A stretch of DNA of 64,000 nt, taken from contig NZ_CANKYS010000011.1 of NCBI RefSeq assembly GCF_947488025.1, forward strand, positions 1 to 64,000, given 5' to 3'. Below are positions 1 to 9,051 of the stretch, in pieces. This stretch comes from an uncultured Nocardioides sp. (GTDB taxonomy: Bacteria > Actinomycetota > Actinomycetes > Propionibacteriales > Nocardioidaceae). The notes under the pieces were generated by a model. That model made no database searches, was not told the origin of the DNA, and saw only the letters and a list, made by a program, of their open reading frames with translations. Numbering within the stretch: position 1 is the first letter of the stretch; each line of letters starts with the position of its first letter. The translations under genes and the position numbers were made by a program.

Positions 1-66
1 AGCTCAGAAACCTAGACAGGGAACGGCGTGCTCACGTTTCAGACGCGCAGGGCACCCACGGATGCG

Positions 67-1077
67 TCACATGAGCCAGAACTCGAGACCCTCGAGGTAG
101 CGGAACCCCGTGTTGGCGGTCGCCGCCGGACGGAAGTCCGGGGTGTCGTTCTCGACGATGTACTCCTCGGCCTGGTGGGCCTTGAAGATCGTCGGGAAGT
201 CGATCACGCCGAGGCCGAGGTCGGCCATGTCGCCGGGCTGCTGGTTGTAGAGCGCGACGGCGTCGGCACCGTGACGGTCCTTGACGTGGTACTGGCGGAC
301 CTCCTGCGGGGCAGAGCGGACCACGTCGATCGCGAACTGCAGCGGGTCGGCCGCGTTGGTGTTCACGCCAGCGGCGTAGGCCCAGTAGAGGTCGACCTCG
401 AGGTGCACGAGCTTGGGGTCGAGCTCGCTGGTGAGGATGTCCCACGGGGTCTCCCCGCCACCGAGGTCGATCGTGAACTCGTGGGCGTGGTTGTGGTAGC
501 CGTAGCGCATCCCGCGTCGCTTCGCGGCCGCCGCCTCGGTGTTCATCTGCTCGGCCCAGAGCTGCCACTCGCTCTTGCTGGTGGAGTTCAGGTAGGGCAC
601 GACGATGTACTTCTGGCGGAAGGTCTGCGCGTCGTCGAGCTTCTTGTTGAGCGAGGCCGCGTCGGCACTGATGCCGTCGTGGCTCGACGAGGCCCAGATG
701 CCGCGGGCGTCGAACTCAGCCTTGAGCTTGGCAGCGGTGTCGAGCCCGGCAGCGGCGTAGAGGCCGGCCCGCTCCACGCGCTGGTAGCCGAACTTCTCCA
801 GCTGGTCGAGCTGCTGCAGCACGCTGGCGTTGGTCGTCATGGCCGACCGCAGGGTGTAGAGCTGGATGCTGATGAGGTCGGTCGGCACCTCCTTCTGACG
901 TCCGTGGCCGTGGTCGTGGCCCTTGCCCGGCTTGCCCGCCATGGCCGGCGAGCCCGCGGCGAGCACGGTGGCTCCCGCCGCGCCCGCGACGGCGCCGCGG
1001 ATCAGACCGCGGCGGCTGGCGCCCTTCCTCTCGAGCGACTCGCGCAGGGCGGCGTCGCCGTCATATCCGAAACACAT
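67..1077 (-). CDS. Exported sugar phosphate isomerase/epimerase-like TIM-barrel protein
   Basis: 336 aa. The N-terminus carries a twin-arginine-like signal (SRRGLIRGAVAGAAGAT, then an Ala-rich stretch ending ...SPAMAG), so the protein is probably exported folded. The body resembles the xylose-isomerase-like / AP-endonuclease-2 TIM barrel family: ISIQLYTLR near the start of the domain, YHNHAHEF in the middle and HLEVDLYW, with His/Glu/Asp positions expected to bind a metal. Family members isomerise or epimerise sugars and inositols; the substrate here is unknown. The ATG has a GAAGG-type ribosome site upstream. It follows the sugar dehydrogenase gene on the same strand with a strong hairpin in the 111-bp gap, so the two may be partly co-transcribed and act on related sugars (inference). 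Confidence 0.8.
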   Translation of the reverse strand: MCFGYDGDAALRESLERKGASRRGLIRGAVAGAAGATVLAAGSPAMAGKPGKGHDHGHGRQKEVPTDLISIQLYTLRSAMTTNASVLQQLDQLEKFGYQRVERAGLYAAAGLDTAAKLKAEFDARGIWASSSHDGISADAASLNKKLDDAQTFRQKYIVVPYLNSTSKSEWQLWAEQMNTEAAAAKRRGMRYGYHNHAHEFTIDLGGGETPWDILTSELDPKLVHLEVDLYWAYAAGVNTNAADPLQFAIDVVRSAPQEVRQYHVKDRHGADAVALYNQQPGDMADLGLGVIDFPTIFKAHQAEEYIVENDTPDFRPAATANTGFRYLEGLEFWLM

Positions 1078-1138
1078 GTGCTGCCTTCTTCCTTGTTTCT
1101 CGGGGGATTCTCGGGGGCGGGTGGTGCTGGGGGCCTGG

Positions 1139-1166
1139 GGCGGGCCCGGGAGGACCCGGGCCCGCC
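1139..1166 (-). terminator. GC-rich hairpin between the sugar dehydrogenase and isomerase-like genes
   Basis: Two 12-base arms (1139-1150 and 1155-1166) are perfect complements around a 4-base AGGA loop. It lies just after the stop of the upstream leftward gene. There is no clear T-tract, so it may attenuate rather than fully terminate transcription into the next gene. Confidence 0.5.
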
Positions 1167-1188
1167 TCAGGTCGGGGTTGGGTGGGAA

Positions 1189-3315
1189 TCAGCCGGCCGG
1201 CTCGAGGACGACCTCGTCGGACCCGCTGAGCGGGGGCTCGGAGCCGCTGTCGGTGTACTCCGCGACGAAGACGCCCGCGAGGTCGTCGGTCGCCGGGTCG
1301 TGGCCGCCGGGCACCGTCGTGGTGAGCGATCCGGTGCAGCCGGTGGCCGTGGACTGCGGGTGACCGTGGGTGTCGTGGCCCAGCACGTAGGTCACGGTGA
1401 CCCGGCTGCAGTCGACCGGCTGGTCGTCGGTCACCGTCACCTCGTAGGTCACCGTGTCACCGAAGGTGAACGTCTGACCGGCGACCGGCGAGACGAACTC
1501 GACGACCGGGGCCTCGTTGCCGACGACGACGTCGACGTCGGCCGAGGCGCGGCGGCCCCCCTTGTCGGTCACCGTCAGCGTGGCGCGGTAGGTGCCGTCC
1601 TCGGTGTAGGTGAAGGAGCCGTCGGCCCGTCGGCTGTCGATCTTGCCGTCACCGTCGAAGTCCCACGCGTAGCGCAGCTTGGTGTCACCGTCGGGGTCGG
1701 TCGTGCCCTCGCTCGAGAACTCGACCGTCAGCGGGGACTTGCCTGCCGTCGGCTCGGCCGCGATCGCGGGGACCGGGCTGCGGTTGTTGCCCTCACCGAC
1801 GAAGTCGATGCGCGAGAGCTGCGCGTCGGGGTTCTCGGCGAAGAAGCCGTCGCCGTACTCCAGGACGTAGAGCGCGCCGTCCGGGCCGAACTCCATGTCG
1901 ATCGGGTTGTCGGTGACGATGTCAGGGATGACATCCTCGATCGCGGCGACCTCACCGTCGTCGAGGTGCAAGCCCTTAATGTAGTCGCGGGTCCACTCGT
2001 AGAACAGCGGGGTGTCGTCGTAGCGCTTGGGCCAGGCGACGGGGTTGCGGCCCTTGGTGGCCTTCTTGTCCCACTGGTAGGCCGGTCCGGCCATCGGGCC
2101 GATGCCGCCGGTCTCGAGCTCGGGGAACTCCTCCGAGAGCCCGTAGCCGTACCAGATCTCCGGCTGCTCCACCGGCGGCAGCTCGCGCAGGCCGGTGTTG
2201 TTGGGAGAGTCGTTGACCGGGGCGTCGCAGTTGAACTTCGGGCCACTCGTGCGGGTGGCGAAGTCGAAGTCGTTGTAGGGCAGCTCGGCGGTGGCGCAGT
2301 AGGGCCAGCCGTAGTTGGACGGCCCGTCCACGACCGCCCACTTGCCCTGCCCGGCGGGGCCACGGTTCGGGTCAGCGTTACGGGCGTCGGGTGCGTAGTC
2401 GGCGACCCAGAGGTCGTCGGTGTCGGGGTCGATCTCGATGCGGAAGGGGTTGCGCCAGCCCATCGAGTAGATCTCCGGGCGCGTCTTCGGCGTCCCGGGG
2501 GCGAACAGGTTGCCCTCCGGGATCGTGTAGCCGCCGCCCGCCTTCGGCGTGATCCGCAGGATCTTGCCGCGCAGGTCGTTGGTGTTGGCCGAGGTGCGCT
2601 GCGCGTCGAAGGCGGGGTTCCGGTCGGGGCGCTCGTCGATCGACGCGAATCCGTCGGACTGGAACGGGTTGGTGTCGTCACCGGTCGACAGGATCAGGTT
2701 GCCCTCGGAGTCGAAGACGATGTCACCGCCGACGTGACAGCACATGCCGCGGTCGACGGGCACGTCGAGCACCTTCTGCTCCGAGTCCAGGTCGACCTGA
2801 CCACCGGTGAACTGGAACCGGGACACCGTCAGCTTGCCCTTGTAGGGAGCGAAGTCGGCCGCCGTGCCGGTCTCCGGGGCGTCACCCTCGTTGATCGAGG
2901 TGGTCGCCGGGTCGTCGACCGGGGTGTCGAGCGGCGGCGAGTAGTAGAGGTAGATCCACTTGTTCTTCTTGCCGTCGTAGCCCGGGTCAAGAGCGATGCT
3001 CTGCAGGCCCTCCTCGTCGTGGAGGTAGACCGGGATGCGGCCGGCGATGCTGTTGACGCCGGTCTGGGCGTCGTTGCGCCAGATGACGCCCGCGCGTGTG
3101 GTGTGCAGGACGTCGCCGTCGGGCAGCACCGCGAGGTCCATGGGCTCGCCCGGACGGTCGTTGAGCGTGACCTTCTGGAAGGCCCCGTCAGGCGGTGGCG
3201 GAGGCGCGTCGTCGTGGCCATCGTGGGCGGTGGCCGCGGTGGTCACGGCCAGCATGGGCAGGCAGAGGGCGGCGCCGACGGCGGCCGTGAGCCCTGTGCG
3301 GAAGGGATGCTTCAT
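1189..3315 (-). CDS. Secreted PQQ-type glucose/sorbosone dehydrogenase with PKD domain
   Basis: 708 aa. It has a Sec signal peptide (MKHPFRTGL, hydrophobic core, AxA at about residues 27-30). Residues of roughly 45-490 match the six-bladed beta-propeller glucose/sorbosone dehydrogenase family: PMDLAVLPDGDVLHTTR, DEEGLQSIALDP, GGDIVFDSEGNLILSTGD, YSMGWRNPFRIEIDP and GPDGALYVLEYG. A PKD-type Ig-like domain follows (TDPDGDTKLRYAWDFDGDG), then a further beta-rich C-terminal domain. Relatives oxidise sugars or aldoses outside the membrane with bound PQQ, but many actinobacterial members have unknown substrates. The ATG has an AGGAGACC ribosome site. A CRP-like palindrome lies about 52 bases upstream, suggesting carbon-source control (inference). 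Confidence 0.88.
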   Translation of the reverse strand: MKHPFRTGLTAAVGAALCLPMLAVTTAATAHDGHDDAPPPPPDGAFQKVTLNDRPGEPMDLAVLPDGDVLHTTRAGVIWRNDAQTGVNSIAGRIPVYLHDEEGLQSIALDPGYDGKKNKWIYLYYSPPLDTPVDDPATTSINEGDAPETGTAADFAPYKGKLTVSRFQFTGGQVDLDSEQKVLDVPVDRGMCCHVGGDIVFDSEGNLILSTGDDTNPFQSDGFASIDERPDRNPAFDAQRTSANTNDLRGKILRITPKAGGGYTIPEGNLFAPGTPKTRPEIYSMGWRNPFRIEIDPDTDDLWVADYAPDARNADPNRGPAGQGKWAVVDGPSNYGWPYCATAELPYNDFDFATRTSGPKFNCDAPVNDSPNNTGLRELPPVEQPEIWYGYGLSEEFPELETGGIGPMAGPAYQWDKKATKGRNPVAWPKRYDDTPLFYEWTRDYIKGLHLDDGEVAAIEDVIPDIVTDNPIDMEFGPDGALYVLEYGDGFFAENPDAQLSRIDFVGEGNNRSPVPAIAAEPTAGKSPLTVEFSSEGTTDPDGDTKLRYAWDFDGDGKIDSRRADGSFTYTEDGTYRATLTVTDKGGRRASADVDVVVGNEAPVVEFVSPVAGQTFTFGDTVTYEVTVTDDQPVDCSRVTVTYVLGHDTHGHPQSTATGCTGSLTTTVPGGHDPATDDLAGVFVAEYTDSGSEPPLSGSDEVVLEPAG

Positions 3316-3366
3316 TGGGGGGTCTCCTGTTCCCGAGGTGGCTGGGAGCCGACAAGTAACGTAGGC

Positions 3367-3384
3367 ACGTGACCGGCGTCACGT
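3367..3384. promoter_or_regulatory. CRP-like palindrome upstream of the sugar dehydrogenase
   Basis: ACGTGAC-CGGC-GTCACGT, containing GTGA-N6-TCAC, the core of the CRP/GlxR recognition pattern. It lies about 50 bases upstream of the leftward dehydrogenase start at 3315. The call rests on pattern only. Confidence 0.45.
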
Positions 3385-3523
3385 CAACGAGCACACGACT
3401 TTTGTTCGCCTGTCGACACAAGTGCCACGCTCATGGGCCCACCCGCAGCGGTGAACCAACGCGGCTGTCGGTCGCCCGCCGCGACGTCCCACCCCGCGCG
3501 GCGGTCAGCCAGCCCCCGGGATG

Positions 3524-5005
3524 TCAGTCGAGGACCAGGAAGCCCTCGCCCACGAGCTCGCGCACGACGGGCAGGTAGGTCGTACGCAGCTCGGTCCCGT
3601 CACGCTGCAGCAGCGCGCCGATGGCGCCGAGCAGCTGCCCGAGCGACAGGTCACCGTCGCTGGCACCCACGAGGGCCGCCTCGACCGTGTCGGCCGTCCG
3701 GGCGCGGCGGAAGCCGTGCTGCTGGCGCAGCACGATCGCCTCCGGGTCCTCGGCGCCCGGTCGTCCGACCGTCTCCTGCTGCACGTCCTCCCGCGCGCGC
3801 AGCACCGAGCCCAGCAACGCGTCGTCGGTGAGCCCGCGCAGGCCCGTCGCCGCCTCGCCCCACGCCTGGATCGCGGGCCCGATCGGCTGCTCGACGTCGT
3901 ACGGCCACTCGAGGAGCTCGTGGCGTCCTCCCCCGCCCAGCCGGACGTTGATCCAGCCGAACCCGACGCCCTCGATGCCGGTCTCCTCCAGCCAGGACAG
4001 CCAGGTGTCGTAGCGCCGGGCGTAGTCCGGGCGACCGTGGTGGCCGCTGTCCTTGAGCCAGAGCTCGACGTACGCCGACGGGTCCAGCGTCTCGCGCTGC
4101 ACCACCAGCGCGTCGCAGTCGTCACGCAGCCAGGAGCCGAGCCGCTCGTCCCAGGGGCGGCCGTCGACGATCGCCCAGTTGGCGAGGACCTGCAGCCAGC
4201 CGCCCTCGGTGAGGTGGTCGGGCCCGCTGCGCACGATGTGCTCGACGACGCGGTCGCCCGGCAGGCCGGAGTCGCGGTAGACGAGGCGCTCGCCGGTCGC
4301 CGGGGAGATGACGAACGGCGGGTTGGTCGCGATCAGGTCGAAGCGCTCGCCCGCCACCGGCTCGAAGAACGACCCGTCCCGGACGTCGACCTCGACCTCA
4401 TTGAGGGCCGCGTTCAACCGGGTCATCCATAGCGCCCGCTCGTTGACGTCCGTCGCCACCACGGTGTCGGCGTGGGTGGCGAGGTGCAGCGCCTGCACGC
4501 CGCAGCCGGTGCCGAGGTCGAGGGCGCGTCCCACCGGCTCGCGCATGGTCAGCTGCGCCAGGCTCGTCGAGGCGCTGGAGATGCCGAGGACGTGGTCGGG
4601 GCCGACCGCGACGGGTGCTCCGTCGAGCCCTGGGGTCAGGTCGGAGACGACCCAGAGGTCGCGCTCCCGTCCCGCCTCCGAGGTCGCGTAGGGCCGGCAG
4701 TCGGTCCGGGCCGCGACCTCGGCGACGCTCTGCTCGAGGAGCCCGGCGTTGCAGAGCCGGTCGACCAGGCCGGGGAGTGCTCGCTCCGCCTCGGCGCGCG
4801 CCACGGGCGTCTGCAGCAGGAAGAGGCGGACGAGGGTGTCGAGCGGCGCGCCCGACGTCGTACGCCGCAGCGCGGGGAGGGTCTCGTTGCGTCCGAGCGC
4901 CCGGTGCGCCTCCTCCCCGATCGCCTCGGCCACGCGGTCGTAGGTGAAGTCGGCGGCGAGCAGGGCCTCGCGCAGGGGGCCGGTGAAGTCGAGGTCGGAC
5001 GGCAT
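3524..5005 (-). CDS. Two-domain class I SAM-dependent methyltransferase (NPPF type)
   Basis: 493 aa from the ATG at 5005 (MPSDLDFTG). The N-terminal 150 residues are a helical domain. A Rossmann methyltransferase core follows with LDLGTGCGVQALHL (SAM binding) and FDLIATNPPFV, the NPPF catalytic tetrad of amino-methyltransferases that modify Gln/Asn side chains or adenine. The C-terminal third (about 160 aa) is typical of actinobacterial homologues (DUF7059/DUF7782-type architecture). Substrate unknown; the family resemblance is to PrmC/HemK-like and RsmC-like enzymes. Its start codon overlaps that of the divergent phosphotransferase gene, so the two cannot each have a separate 5' region if both ATGs are used. 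A longer upstream reading frame exists but lies over the phosphotransferase gene and is a shadow. Confidence 0.82.
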   Translation of the reverse strand: MPSDLDFTGPLREALLAADFTYDRVAEAIGEEAHRALGRNETLPALRRTTSGAPLDTLVRLFLLQTPVARAEAERALPGLVDRLCNAGLLEQSVAEVAARTDCRPYATSEAGRERDLWVVSDLTPGLDGAPVAVGPDHVLGISSASTSLAQLTMREPVGRALDLGTGCGVQALHLATHADTVVATDVNERALWMTRLNAALNEVEVDVRDGSFFEPVAGERFDLIATNPPFVISPATGERLVYRDSGLPGDRVVEHIVRSGPDHLTEGGWLQVLANWAIVDGRPWDERLGSWLRDDCDALVVQRETLDPSAYVELWLKDSGHHGRPDYARRYDTWLSWLEETGIEGVGFGWINVRLGGGGRHELLEWPYDVEQPIGPAIQAWGEAATGLRGLTDDALLGSVLRAREDVQQETVGRPGAEDPEAIVLRQQHGFRRARTADTVEAALVGASDGDLSLGQLLGAIGALLQRDGTELRTTYLPVVRELVGEGFLVLD

Positions 5006-5939
5006 GGCCCCAGCCTCGCAGGTGTCGGGGTGGTTCGATGGCGCGGTGCTCGAACGACCGCCGGACGTGACCGACGACGAGGTGCTCGCCCTCGCGTGCC
5101 GCCTCTGGGAGCCGCGAGCCGACGCCGTCGAGCACCTGCCGGTCGGGTGGGGCGCGCACCACTGGCGCGTCGACGTGGCCGGGTCTCCGACCCTGTTCCT
5201 GACCCTCGATCCCGACCTGCCCCGGCACACGCGGGCCAGCCTGGAGGCGGCGTACGCCTCGGCGGCCGCGCTGGGCCTGCCGTTCGTGTGGCCGTCGCTG
5301 CCCTCCGCCGACGGCACGTACACCGCACCAGTCGGTGCGCGGACGGCCAGTGTGACCGGGTGGCTCGAAGGGAGCCGTCCCGAGGAGTCGGTCGCCGAGC
5401 TGCCCGACCTGCTGGCCCACCTGCACGCCGCACCCGCTCCGGCCGCCGCGCGCGCATGGCACACCGAGATCCCGTCCGACCTGCCCGTCCTCCTGCGCGA
5501 CCTGCTCCAGCGACCGTGGACGGGCCCGCTCGGTCCAGCGGCGCGCGAGCTCCTCGTCGACCACCTCACCGCCGTCGGCGGCTGGGCCCGCGAGCATGCG
5601 CGCCTCGTCGCGCTCGCCGACCCCGCGGCGTACGTCGTCACGCACGGTGAGCCGCACGTCCGCAACCAGTGGCTGGCTCGCGGGCGCACCTGGCTGGTCG
5701 ACTGGGAGTCGCTGCTGCTGGCTCCGCGCGAGCGCGACCTGGCCACGCTCGTGCACGAGGGCCGGGATGTCGACCACGACCGGCAGATGGTGCGACTGTT
5801 CGACCTGGAGTGGCGGCTCTCGGAGATCTGGTCGTTCGCCCAGTGGCTGCAGGGGCCACACGTCGGCGACACCGACGACCACACCGCGCTCGGAGGACTC
5901 ACCGAGGAGCTGACCCGGCCGCACTTCGGCGAGAGCTGA
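5004..5939 (+). CDS. Aminoglycoside phosphotransferase-family (APH) protein
   Basis: About 311 aa from the ATG at 5004; GTG at 5022 or 5046 are equally possible starts because the ATG overlaps the divergent gene's start codon. The fold is APH/choline-kinase-like. It has the catalytic loop THGEPHVRNQW, where Glu replaces the usual Asp in HGDxHxxN, and the metal-binding motif LVDWESLLLAPRERDLATL. Family members phosphorylate aminoglycosides, sugars, choline or other small alcohols; presence alone is not evidence of antibiotic resistance. It is followed by a strong bidirectional hairpin shared with convergent hppA. Confidence 0.75.
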   Translation: MAPASQVSGWFDGAVLERPPDVTDDEVLALACRLWEPRADAVEHLPVGWGAHHWRVDVAGSPTLFLTLDPDLPRHTRASLEAAYASAAALGLPFVWPSLPSADGTYTAPVGARTASVTGWLEGSRPEESVAELPDLLAHLHAAPAPAAARAWHTEIPSDLPVLLRDLLQRPWTGPLGPAARELLVDHLTAVGGWAREHARLVALADPAAYVVTHGEPHVRNQWLARGRTWLVDWESLLLAPRERDLATLVHEGRDVDHDRQMVRLFDLEWRLSEIWSFAQWLQGPHVGDTDDHTALGGLTEELTRPHFGES

Positions 5940-5952
5940 GCTAAGCAGACAG

Positions 5953-5994
5953 CGTCATGGCGGCCGATCGCCGGAGCGACCAGCCGCCATGACG
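5953..5994. terminator. Bidirectional hairpin terminator between phosphotransferase and hppA
   Basis: 12-base arms CGTCATGGCGGC (5953-5964) and its exact complement (5983-5994) around an 18-base loop, placed between two convergent genes. Confidence 0.65.
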
Positions 5995-6025
5995 TCTGGA
6001 GCGGGGTCGAGCTGGGTGGAGCGGG

Positions 6026-8347
6026 TCAGGCGTGGTGCGTGAAGGACGACGAGCCGGTGTTGTCACCGTCGTCGGCGATGGCGACCTCGCGGCGCTTGGA
6101 GATGATCACCGCGCCGGCGATGATCGCGACCGCGACGAGCGCGATGACGATGCGCAGGACGTCACTCTGGTCCTCGCCGACGCTCAGGGAGACGACGGCG
6201 CTCGCGATGAGCAACGAGACGAGGTTCATCACCTTGATGAGCGGGTTGATGGCCGGGCCGGCGGTGTCCTTGAACGGGTCCCCGACGGTGTCGCCGATGA
6301 TCGTGGCCTCGTGGGCGCCCGAACCCTTGCCGCCGTGGTGGCCGTCCTCGACGAGCTTCTTGGCGTTGTCCCACGCCCCACCGGCGTTGGCCAGGAAGAC
6401 GGCCATGAGGGTGCCGGTGCCGATGGCGCCCGCGAGGAAGCCGGCCAGTGCGGTCGCACCGAGGCCGAAGCCCACGGCGATCGGCGCCAGGACGGCCAGG
6501 ATGCCGGGCGTCACGAGCTCGCGCAGCGAGTCCTTGGTGACGATGTCGACGACCTTGCCGTACTCCGGACGGCCGGTGCCCTCCATGATGCCGGGGATCT
6601 CGCGGAACTGGCGGCGCACCTCCATCACGACCGCACCGGCAGCGCGGGCGACCGCGTTGATGGCGAGGCCGGAGAAGAGGAACACCACGGCCGCACCGAG
6701 CAGCACGCCGACGATGACCGCCGGGTTGAAGACGCTGAAGTCCAGCAGGTAGGCCTCGTCGGGGCCCACGTTGGCCTCGCGGAGCGACTCGAACACCGAG
6801 GTGGCGTAGGAGCCGAACAGCGCGGTCGCGGCGAGCACGGCGGTGGCGATCGCGATCCCCTTGGTGATGGCCTTCGTGGTGTTGCCGACCGCGTCGAGCT
6901 CCGTGAGGATCTGCGCGCCCTCCTCGCTGACGTCGCCCGACATCTCGGCGATGCCCTGGGCGTTGTCGGAGACCGGGCCGAAGGTGTCCATGGCGACGAT
7001 GACACCGACGGTGGTGAGCAGACCGCAGCCGGCGAGCGCCACCGCGAACAGCGACACCGTGAGAGCCGCGCCGCCGAGGAGGTAGGCGCCGAAGACGGCG
7101 GCACCGATGACCAGCGTGGTGTAGACGGCCGACTCGAATCCGACCGAGAGTCCGGACAGGATGACCGTGGCCGGCCCGGTCAGGGAGGTCTTGCCGACGT
7201 CCTTGACCGGGCGGTGCTCCGTGCCGGTGTAGTAGCCGGTGAGGGCCAGGATGCCGGCCGACATCACGATACCGATGACCACGGCGGAGGCGGCGATGAA
7301 GCGGGGGTCGCCGTCGGCGCCGGCGAGGTCGCCGGCGATGTTGGTGAACTCCGCGAAGCTGCTCGGCAGGTAGACGTACGACAGCACGACGCTCGCGACG
7401 GCGGCGATGCCGGAGGAGAGGTAGAACGACTTGTTGATCGTGGTCAGGCCGTTCTCGCCTGCCTTGGGCTTGGTCAGGTAGACGCCCGCGACCGCGGTGA
7501 GGGCCCCGATGGCGGGGATCAGCAGGGGGAAGACCAGGCCCTTGTCGCCGAAGGCCTGCGAGCCGAGGATCAGCGCGGCGACCAGCGTGACGGCGTACGA
7601 CTCGAAGAGGTCGGCGGCCATGCCGGCGCAGTCGCCGACGTTGTCACCGACGTTGTCGGCGATCGTCGCGGCGTTGCGCGGGTCGTCCTCGGGGATGCCC
7701 TGCTCGACCTTGCCGACGAGGTCGGCGCCGACGTCGGCGGCCTTGGTGAAGATGCCGCCGCCGACTCGCATGAACATGGCGAGGAGCGCCGCACCGAAGC
7801 CGAAGCCCTCGAGGACGACGGGCGCGTCGTCCTGGAAGAACAGCACGACGAGGCTGGCTCCGAGCAGGCCGAGGCCGACGGTCAGCATGCCGACCATCGC
7901 GCCGGTGCGCAGGCCGATCGTCATGGCCGGCTCGCGACCGGTGCTCTCTGCGGCAGCGGCGACGCGCAGGTTCGCGCGCACCGCGAGGTTCATGCCGAGA
8001 TAGCCCACAGCAGCCGAGAAACCCGCGCCGACGATGAAGAACACCGAGCGGAAGATGCGAACGGTGGCGTCGTCGGCCGGCAGCACGAGCAGCGCGAAGA
8101 ACGCGATCGCCGCGAAGATGGCCAGGGTCCGGAACTGCCGCTGCAGGTAGGCGTTGGCGCCCTCCTGCACGGCCTGGGCGATCGTCTTCATGTTGTCGGT
8201 GCCCTCGCCCGCGGCGAGCACCTGCGACCTGAAAATCGCGGCCATCCCGAGCGCGCCGAGCGCGATCAGGGCGACGACGACGACCAGGACGAGGTTGCTG
8301 CCTTCGAGCTCGGGAGTCGCGACGACCGCGGGCAAGATCCCCGTCAT
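6026..8347 (-). CDS. hppA: Membrane-bound proton-translocating pyrophosphatase
   Basis: 773 aa with about 16 hydrophobic segments. It hydrolyses cytosolic pyrophosphate and pumps H+ across the membrane. Signature motifs are DVGADLVGKVE, the acidic run EDDPRNAATIADNVGDNVGD, and GDTVGDPFKDTAGPAINPLIKV near the C-terminus. The segment GNTTKAITKG has Lys at the position that separates K+-independent (Lys) from K+-dependent (Ala) enzymes, so this is predicted K+-independent and H+-specific. The ATG has an AGGAGGA ribosome site. A near-perfect CRP-like operator lies about 66 bases upstream. Single-gene unit, ending at a hairpin shared with the convergent neighbour. Confidence 0.96.
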   Translation of the reverse strand: MTGILPAVVATPELEGSNLVLVVVVALIALGALGMAAIFRSQVLAAGEGTDNMKTIAQAVQEGANAYLQRQFRTLAIFAAIAFFALLVLPADDATVRIFRSVFFIVGAGFSAAVGYLGMNLAVRANLRVAAAAESTGREPAMTIGLRTGAMVGMLTVGLGLLGASLVVLFFQDDAPVVLEGFGFGAALLAMFMRVGGGIFTKAADVGADLVGKVEQGIPEDDPRNAATIADNVGDNVGDCAGMAADLFESYAVTLVAALILGSQAFGDKGLVFPLLIPAIGALTAVAGVYLTKPKAGENGLTTINKSFYLSSGIAAVASVVLSYVYLPSSFAEFTNIAGDLAGADGDPRFIAASAVVIGIVMSAGILALTGYYTGTEHRPVKDVGKTSLTGPATVILSGLSVGFESAVYTTLVIGAAVFGAYLLGGAALTVSLFAVALAGCGLLTTVGVIVAMDTFGPVSDNAQGIAEMSGDVSEEGAQILTELDAVGNTTKAITKGIAIATAVLAATALFGSYATSVFESLREANVGPDEAYLLDFSVFNPAVIVGVLLGAAVVFLFSGLAINAVARAAGAVVMEVRRQFREIPGIMEGTGRPEYGKVVDIVTKDSLRELVTPGILAVLAPIAVGFGLGATALAGFLAGAIGTGTLMAVFLANAGGAWDNAKKLVEDGHHGGKGSGAHEATIIGDTVGDPFKDTAGPAINPLIKVMNLVSLLIASAVVSLSVGEDQSDVLRIVIALVAVAIIAGAVIISKRREVAIADDGDNTGSSSFTHHA

Positions 8348-8413
8348 GCGTGTCCTCCTCGGACTTCATCAAGCGCTGGAAAAGATCCGTGAACGCGCCG
8401 GAGTCTACGCAGA

Positions 8414-8429
8414 CGTGATCCAGATCACG
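8414..8429. promoter_or_regulatory. CRP/GlxR-like operator upstream of hppA
   Basis: CGTGATCCAGATCACG is a palindrome with only the central two bases unmatched. It contains GTGA-N6-TCAC, close to the classic CRP core. It sits in the leader of hppA (start 8347), suggesting cAMP-receptor-type control of the pyrophosphatase (inference). Confidence 0.6.
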
Positions 8430-8490
8430 GTGCGGCGTGACACACACCACACCGGCTATCTGGACCGGGTCGGGTTGGAACGTGACAAAA

Positions 8491-8514
8491 CCCCTCCGGG
8501 CACGTCCGGAGGGG
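8491..8514 (-). terminator. Rho-independent terminator of the rsbV-like gene
   Basis: 9-base arms CCCCTCCGG / CCGGAGGGG around a 6-base loop. On the minus strand the stem is followed by TTTT (AAAA at 8487-8490 on plus), directly after the leftward gene's stop at 8530. Confidence 0.8.
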
Positions 8515-8529
8515 TGATGGGGGTGCGGA

Positions 8530-8865
8530 TCAGGCGCCGGGCGCCAGGCCGACGGAGTCGTGGATCACGAACACCTTGGCGAGTCCGGTGATGCGGAAGA
8601 TCTTGAGCAGCCGCTCCTGGGTGCAGACCAGGTCGAGCGAGCCGTCGTGGGCGCGGACCTTCTTGAGGCCACCGACGAGCACGCCGAGGCCCGTGGAGTC
8701 GAGGAACTCGACCGCTTCGAGGTCGATGACGATGTCGTAGGTGCCGGCACCGACGAGCTCGGTGATGCAGTCACGCAGCTTGGGGGCGGTGTAGACGTCG
8801 ATCTCGCCGCCGACGGCAACGACGGCGCGGCCGTCCACCTCGCGTGTCGCAAGGGTGAGATCCAC
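8530..8865 (-). CDS. STAS-domain anti-sigma factor antagonist (RsbV-like)
   Basis: 111 aa, a single STAS domain from a GTG start preceded by GGGGAGCA. Motifs are [12 protein letters not shown] and [16 protein letters not shown]; the Ser of DSTGLG is the residue normally phosphorylated by a partner anti-sigma kinase. Dephosphorylated RsbV-type proteins bind RsbW-type kinases and free a SigB/SigF-like sigma factor. No sigma factor or RsbW lies next to it, but an RsbA-like protein is encoded at 51.8-52.8 kb. Ends in a good intrinsic terminator. A longer in-frame extension upstream is not supported: it overlaps the divergent helicase gene and lacks family resemblance. Confidence 0.88.
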   Translation of the reverse strand: MDLTLATREVDGRAVVAVGGEIDVYTAPKLRDCITELVGAGTYDIVIDLEAVEFLDSTGLGVLVGGLKKVRAHDGSLDLVCTQERLLKIFRITGLAKVFVIHDSVGLAPGA

Positions 8866-9051
8866 GACTGCTCCCCGGTCCCCGAACTCGTTCGGACAGT
8901 GCGCCTTCGGGCACGCTCGTGCCCCTTCGTTCTTCCGGGTGGTATCAAACCACGAGTCACAAGGGTTCCGCAGGACTCCTCTCCACATCACACCCGCCGC
9001 ACCCCCGCCACCGCCGCGGGCGACGTCCCCGGCCTTTGCCAGACTGCGTGG

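Noticed and set aside
28..3372. 1,114-residue open frame on the plus strand
   Set aside because: Antisense shadow of the isomerase-like and sugar dehydrogenase genes; Val/Arg/Gly-rich low-complexity translation with no family features, as expected in high-GC DNA.
6032..8392. 786-residue open frame opposite hppA
   Set aside because: Shadow of the pyrophosphatase, whose motifs are unambiguous.
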